From positions 1 to 46,548 of the forward strand of contig CAMDFO010000034.1 of NCBI GenBank assembly GCA_945897515.1: DNA of 46,548 nt. Reading direction: 5' to 3'. This DNA is from Rhodoplanes serenus. GTDB taxonomy: Bacteria > Pseudomonadota > Alphaproteobacteria > Rhizobiales > Xanthobacteraceae. Positions 43,037 through 46,548 of this stretch are shown here, in pieces. Made by a program: the position numbers and the translations under genes. How positions within the stretch are numbered: the stretch's first letter is position 1; every line of letters starts with the position of its first letter. Under the pieces are notes generated by a model. The model made no database searches, was not told where the DNA came from, and saw only the letters and a list, made by a program, of their open reading frames with translations.

Positions 43037-44431
43037 ATGTCCATTCAAGTGTTGATGCCAGCGCTCTCGCCCACGATGGAGAAGGGCAACCTCGCCAAGT
43101 GGCTCAAGAAGGAGGGCGATACGATCAAGGCCGGCGACGTGATCGCCGAGATCGAGACCGACAAGGCGACCATGGAGGTCGAGGCGGTCGACGAAGGCAC
43201 GCTCGGCAAGATCCTGATCCCCGAGGGCACCGCCGACGTCGCGGTCAACACCCCGATCGCCGTGATCCTGTCCGATGGCGAGGATGCCTCGGCGGCCGAT
43301 GCGGCCAAGCCCGCGCAGCAGCAAAAGTCCGCCGAATCCGCTCCGCCCGCCGCCAAGGAAGCATCCGCGCCGAGGAAAGCGCCGTCGGCCGTAGCCGAGC
43401 CGCCGAAGCCCGCCGCGCCGATCGAGCCCGACGTGCCGGAAGGCACCGAGATGGTCAACATCACCATGCGCGAAGCGCTGCGCGACGCCATGGCCGAGGA
43501 GATGCGCCGCGACAAGGACGTCTTCGTGATGGGCGAGGAGGTCGCCGAGTATCAGGGCGCCTACAAGGTTACGCAGGGCCTGCTGCAGGAGTTCGGGCCC
43601 GAGCGGGTGGTCGACACTCCGATTACCGAGCATGGCTTTGCCGGACTGGGCGTCGGCGCGGCGCTGGCCGGGTTGAAACCCATCGTCGAGTTCATGACCT
43701 TCAACTTCGCCATGCAGGCGATGGACCAGATCATCAATTCGGCGGCCAAGACCCGCTACATGTCCGGCGGCCAGATCGGCGCTTCGATCGTATTCCGGGG
43801 CCCCAACGGCGCCGCCGCCCGCGTCGCCGCGCAGCACAGCCAGGACTACTCGGCCTGGTTCTCCCATATTCCCGGACTGATCGTGATCGCGCCGTCGAAC
43901 GCCGCCGACGCCAAGGGGCTGCTCAAGGCCGCGATCCGCGATCCCAACACCGTGATCTTCCTCGAGAATGAAATTCTCTATGGCCAGGCCGGGCCGGTGC
44001 CGAAGCTCGACGATTTCGTGCTGCCGATCGGCAAGGCGAGAATTGCCCGTCGTGGAAACGACGTGACCATCGTGTCGTTCTCGATCGGCATGAGCTACGC
44101 GCTCAAGGCCGCCGACGAACTCGCCAAGCAGGGCATCGACGCCGAGGTGATCGACCTCCGCACGCTCCGCCCAATGGATTCCGACACGATCATCGAGTCG
44201 GTGAAGAAGACCGGCCGCATCGTCACGGTCGAGGAGGGGTGGCCGCAGGCCGGCATCGGCGCCGAGATCGCGGCCCGCGTCATGGCCGGCGCCTTCGACT
44301 ACCTCGATGCACCGGTCACGCGGGTTTCCGGCAAGGATGTGCCGATGCCCTATGCGGCCAATCTGGAAAAGCTGGCGCTGCCTTCGGTTGCCGAGGTGGT
44401 CGAAGCGGCGAAGTCAGTCTGTTATCGGTAA
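43037..44431 (+). CDS. pdhB: Pyruvate dehydrogenase E1 component, beta subunit, with N-terminal lipoyl domain
   Basis: The 464-residue protein has a lipoyl domain at 1-78 with the lipoylated Lys43 ([12 protein letters not shown]), an Ala/Pro-rich linker (about 85-135), and the E1-beta transketolase-like domain (about 138-464: [61 protein letters not shown]). A lipoyl domain on E1-beta is a known alphaproteobacterial trait, described in Sinorhizobium and Zymomonas. A 53-base stretch within the domain (43142-43194) is identical to pdhC (44897-44949). GTG/ATG alternatives were not needed. Confidence 0.97.
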   Translation: MSIQVLMPALSPTMEKGNLAKWLKKEGDTIKAGDVIAEIETDKATMEVEAVDEGTLGKILIPEGTADVAVNTPIAVILSDGEDASAADAAKPAQQQKSAESAPPAAKEASAPRKAPSAVAEPPKPAAPIEPDVPEGTEMVNITMREALRDAMAEEMRRDKDVFVMGEEVAEYQGAYKVTQGLLQEFGPERVVDTPITEHGFAGLGVGAALAGLKPIVEFMTFNFAMQAMDQIINSAAKTRYMSGGQIGASIVFRGPNGAAARVAAQHSQDYSAWFSHIPGLIVIAPSNAADAKGLLKAAIRDPNTVIFLENEILYGQAGPVPKLDDFVLPIGKARIARRGNDVTIVSFSIGMSYALKAADELAKQGIDAEVIDLRTLRPMDSDTIIESVKKTGRIVTVEEGWPQAGIGAEIAARVMAGAFDYLDAPVTRVSGKDVPMPYAANLEKLALPSVAEVVEAAKSVCYR

Positions 44432-44452
44432 AAGACGCCAAATGAGGGTGCC

Positions 44453-44764
44453 ATGAGCATGAACGAAACCCCGAAGAGCTTCGATGCGCTGCAGCTTCCG
44501 CCCGCGGCGCTCGATCGCGGGGGTGTCGAAATTCTGCGCGCCGGCATCATCGACGATGGGCTGCACGTCACGCTGCGGCCGGTGTTCGAGGACACAAGGC
44601 TGTGGGGCCGCGTGCTGGCCGACATCGCGTTCCAGGTGGCCCGTGCCTACGCGCATCAACAGCGCGGCAACATGCCCGATATCATCGCCAATATCCGTTC
44701 CGCTTTCGACGCCGACATGAACAATCCGCCCGACTTCCACAGCGAGGTCGGGCCGCTGACCTGA
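44453..44764 (+). CDS. DUF5076-family protein in the pdh operon
   Basis: The 103-residue soluble protein reads as DUF5076: FDALQLPPAALDRGGVEILRAGIIDDGLHVTLRPVFEDTRLWG and VARAYAHQQRGN. It lies between pdhB and pdhC (21 and 27 bases) on the same strand, a place it holds in related genomes as far as I recall. Function unknown. Its conserved association suggests a link to the pyruvate dehydrogenase complex. The ATG at 44453 is immediately followed by another Met codon (MSMNET). Confidence 0.85.
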   Translation: MSMNETPKSFDALQLPPAALDRGGVEILRAGIIDDGLHVTLRPVFEDTRLWGRVLADIAFQVARAYAHQQRGNMPDIIANIRSAFDADMNNPPDFHSEVGPLT

Positions 44765-44791
44765 CGCTTTTGTCCGCGCGAGCGTAAAGCC

Positions 44792-46144
44792 ATGCCGATC
44801 AATATTCTCATGCCCGCGCTGTCGCCCACAATGGAAAAGGGCAACCTCGCCAAATGGCTCAAGCGCGAGGGCGACAAGGTCAAGCCCGGCGACGTCATCG
44901 CCGAGATCGAGACCGACAAGGCGACCATGGAGGTCGAGGCGGTCGACGAGGGCACGCTTGCGAAAATCATGGTGCCTGAAGGCACCGCCGATGTGCCGGT
45001 CAATCAGGTAATCGCGGTTCTGGCGGGCGAGGGCGAGGACGCCAAGGCTGCGGCGGCGGGTGCCGTATCGGCTCCGCCACAGGCCAAGGCGCCCGAGGCT
45101 CCAAAGCCCGCAGCGGCTCCCAAGCCGGAAGCCAAGTCCGAAGCCAGGACCAGCGCGCCGCAACCCACGGCACAGCCGCAAGCGCCCGCGAAAGCCGAAA
45201 GCGCGGGAGGCAATCGCGTGTTCGCTTCGCCGCTCGCCAAGCGGCTCGCCAAGGAAGCCGGCGTCGACATTGCCCGCGTCGAAGGGTCCGGCCCGCACGG
45301 CCGCATCATCGCGCGTGACGTCGAAGCGGCGAAATCCGGCAAGGGACTGAAAGCGGCGGGTGCCGCGCCTGCGGCGTCCGCAGCGCCGGCTGCCGCACCA
45401 TCGATGTCGGACCAGCAGATCCGCGCGCTGTTCGAAGACGGCAGCTACGAGGTGGTGCCGCACGACGGCATGCGGCGCACCATTGCGCAGCGGCTCACGC
45501 AATCGACGCAGACCATCCCGCATTTCTATCTCACGATGGACTGCAACATCGGCAAGCTGCTGGAGGCGCGCGAGGACATCAACGCCGCGGCTCCCAAGGA
45601 CAAGGACGGCAAGCCCGCCTACAAGCTCTCGGTCAACGACTTCGTCATCAAGGCCTTGGCGTTGGCGTTGCAGCGCGTGCCCGACGCCAACGTGAGCTGG
45701 ACTGAAAGCGGCATGCTCAAGCACAAGCATTCCGACATCGGCGTCGCGGTCGCGATGCCTGGCGGCCTGATCACGCCGATCATTCGCAACGCCGAGACGA
45801 AATCGCTCTCGATCATTTCCAGCGAGATGAAGGACTTCGCGGCCCGCGCCCGCGCCCGCAAGCTCAAGCCTGCCGAGTATCAGGGCGGCACCACGGCGGT
45901 CTCCAATCTCGGCATGTACGGAATCAAGGATTTCACCGCGGTGATCAATCCACCGCACGCCACGATCCTGGCGGTGGGCGCCGGCGAGGAGCGTGCCATC
46001 GTCCGGAACGGCAAGATCGAAGCCGCCCATGTGATGAGCGTGACGCTGTCGTGCGATCATCGCGCGGTCGACGGCGCGCTCGGCGCGGAACTGATCGGCG
46101 CGTTCAAGACGCTGATCGAGAACCCGGTGATGATGGTGGTGTGA
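44792..46144 (+). CDS. pdhC: Pyruvate dehydrogenase E2 component (dihydrolipoamide acetyltransferase)
   Basis: Core of the complex; transfers acetyl from lipoamide to CoA. The 450-residue protein has one lipoyl domain (1-78, Lys43), an Ala/Pro/Lys linker, an E1/E3-binding domain at about 147-182 (FASPLAKRLAKEAGVDIARVEGSGPHGRI), a second linker, and the acetyltransferase domain from about 220 with the catalytic His/Asp in SCDHRAVDGALGAEL near the end. The E3 gene is not in the window; it would be expected downstream, but a Bug gene follows here after 47 bases. Confidence 0.97.
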   Translation: MPINILMPALSPTMEKGNLAKWLKREGDKVKPGDVIAEIETDKATMEVEAVDEGTLAKIMVPEGTADVPVNQVIAVLAGEGEDAKAAAAGAVSAPPQAKAPEAPKPAAAPKPEAKSEARTSAPQPTAQPQAPAKAESAGGNRVFASPLAKRLAKEAGVDIARVEGSGPHGRIIARDVEAAKSGKGLKAAGAAPAASAAPAAAPSMSDQQIRALFEDGSYEVVPHDGMRRTIAQRLTQSTQTIPHFYLTMDCNIGKLLEAREDINAAAPKDKDGKPAYKLSVNDFVIKALALALQRVPDANVSWTESGMLKHKHSDIGVAVAMPGGLITPIIRNAETKSLSIISSEMKDFAARARARKLKPAEYQGGTTAVSNLGMYGIKDFTAVINPPHATILAVGAGEERAIVRNGKIEAAHVMSVTLSCDHRAVDGALGAELIGAFKTLIENPVMMVV

Positions 46145-46191
46145 GGTGCGAGCGTAGTTTCAAAACTTGAAAATGCCTGGGGAGGCGACAA

Positions 46192-46548
46192 ATGACCAAG
46201 ACACGACGTGAGATTCTCAAGGGTGCGGCGGCTATCGGCGGTGCGACCTTGTTTGCACCGGCGGTTTGGGCGCAGGCGCAATATCCAAACCGCACGGCGC
46301 GGATCGTCGTGCCGTTCCCGGCCGGCGCCACCACCGACATGCTGGCGCGCCTGATCGCGCAGCATCTCACCGAGTCTTTGGGCCAGAGCTTCGTGGTCGA
46401 GAACGTCGGCGGCGGCGGCGGGTCGATCGGCGCCGATCAGGTCGCGAAGGCCGCGCCCGACGGCCACACGCTGATGTTCGGGAACATCACCTTCTCCACC
46501 ACCACATCGTCGCTGATGTACGTCAAGCGCGCCCGGCACACGTTCGAT
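46192..46548 (+). CDS. Bug-family substrate-binding protein, N-terminal part (runs off the window)
   Basis: The first 119 codons are present; the gene is cut by the right edge. The signal looks Tat-type (MTKTRREILKGAAAIGGATLFAPAVWAQ; twin Arg), unlike the two other Bug genes of the window. The mature part begins YPNRTARIVVPFPAGATTDMLARLIAQHL and VENVGGGGGSIGADQVAKAAPDGHT, clear family motifs. GGGGAGG lies seven bases before the ATG. A perfect inverted repeat TTTCAA-AAC-TTGAAA (46158-46172) is in the gap after pdhC. Confidence 0.9.
   Translation, partial: MTKTRREILKGAAAIGGATLFAPAVWAQAQYPNRTARIVVPFPAGATTDMLARLIAQHLTESLGQSFVVENVGGGGGSIGADQVAKAAPDGHTLMFGNITFSTTTSSLMYVKRARHTFD

Noticed and set aside
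44414..46060. 548-codon minus-strand frame over pdhC
   Set aside because: Antisense shadow caused by high GC and the repetitive linker.

Overview
The window is a GC-rich alphaproteobacterial chromosome segment. Gene order and protein character point to Hyphomicrobiales, near Bradyrhizobium, Rhodopseudomonas or Pseudolabrys (inferred, no search was run). Supporting signs are the chain rseP-bamA-lpxD-fabZ-lpxA-lpxI-lpxB, the later gltA/gltX, comEC-lexA and ftsB-pdhA-pdhB-pdhC groups, an alphaproteobacterial SOS box (GTTC-N7-GTTC) at lexA, a CtrA-type site at ftsB, and three solitary Bug-type solute-binding proteins.

Layout. 1-7855 (+): an envelope operon, with the end of the RseP protease, BamA, and lipid A synthesis genes mostly joined by 4-base overlaps. 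7868-9897 (+): a FabH-like ketoacyl synthase and a Bug protein, closed by a bidirectional terminator. 9966-12838 (-): citrate synthase and glutamyl-tRNA synthetase; a glutaminyl-tRNA synthetase diverges from them (13004-14713). 14914-20307: a comEC gene cut in two by a complete 3115-bp IS1595-like element (16047-19161), which has 26-bp perfect inverted ends, an 8-bp target duplication, a transposase, four passenger genes and a divergent promoter/operator region. Joining the comEC halves with one target copy restores one open frame of 756 codons.

20313-28840 (-): lexA, moeA, moaC, trpC, trpD, trpG, trpE and ppiD in a tight run; transcription would proceed from ppiD towards lexA. 28943-32978 (+): tpiA, a second Bug gene, secG with a terminator, and pyrG. 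33247-35343 (+): NIPSNAP and VOC proteins, then kdsA. 35393-37813 (+): tandem paralogous MFS transporters; the first appears to lack any standard start codon and probably uses ATT. queF (-) and eno (+) diverge, and a CaiB/BaiF CoA-transferase (-) meets eno tail to tail with overlapping stop codons. 41211-46144 (+): ftsB and the pyruvate dehydrogenase genes pdhA, pdhB and pdhC, with two small uncharacterised genes between them. The window ends inside a third Bug gene.

Most of the window is housekeeping: outer-membrane assembly, LPS (lipid A and Kdo), central carbon metabolism, tryptophan and molybdenum cofactor synthesis, and division. The accessory content is the IS1595-like element, which has probably abolished ComEC function, and its uncharacterised cargo: a membrane-anchored coiled-coil protein, a DUF6471-like small DNA-binding candidate, a protein translationally coupled to the transposase, and a zinc-ribbon protein. 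The best candidate for undescribed biology is this cargo with its array of four 16-bp operators over the divergent promoters. No tRNA, rRNA or CRISPR array was seen.
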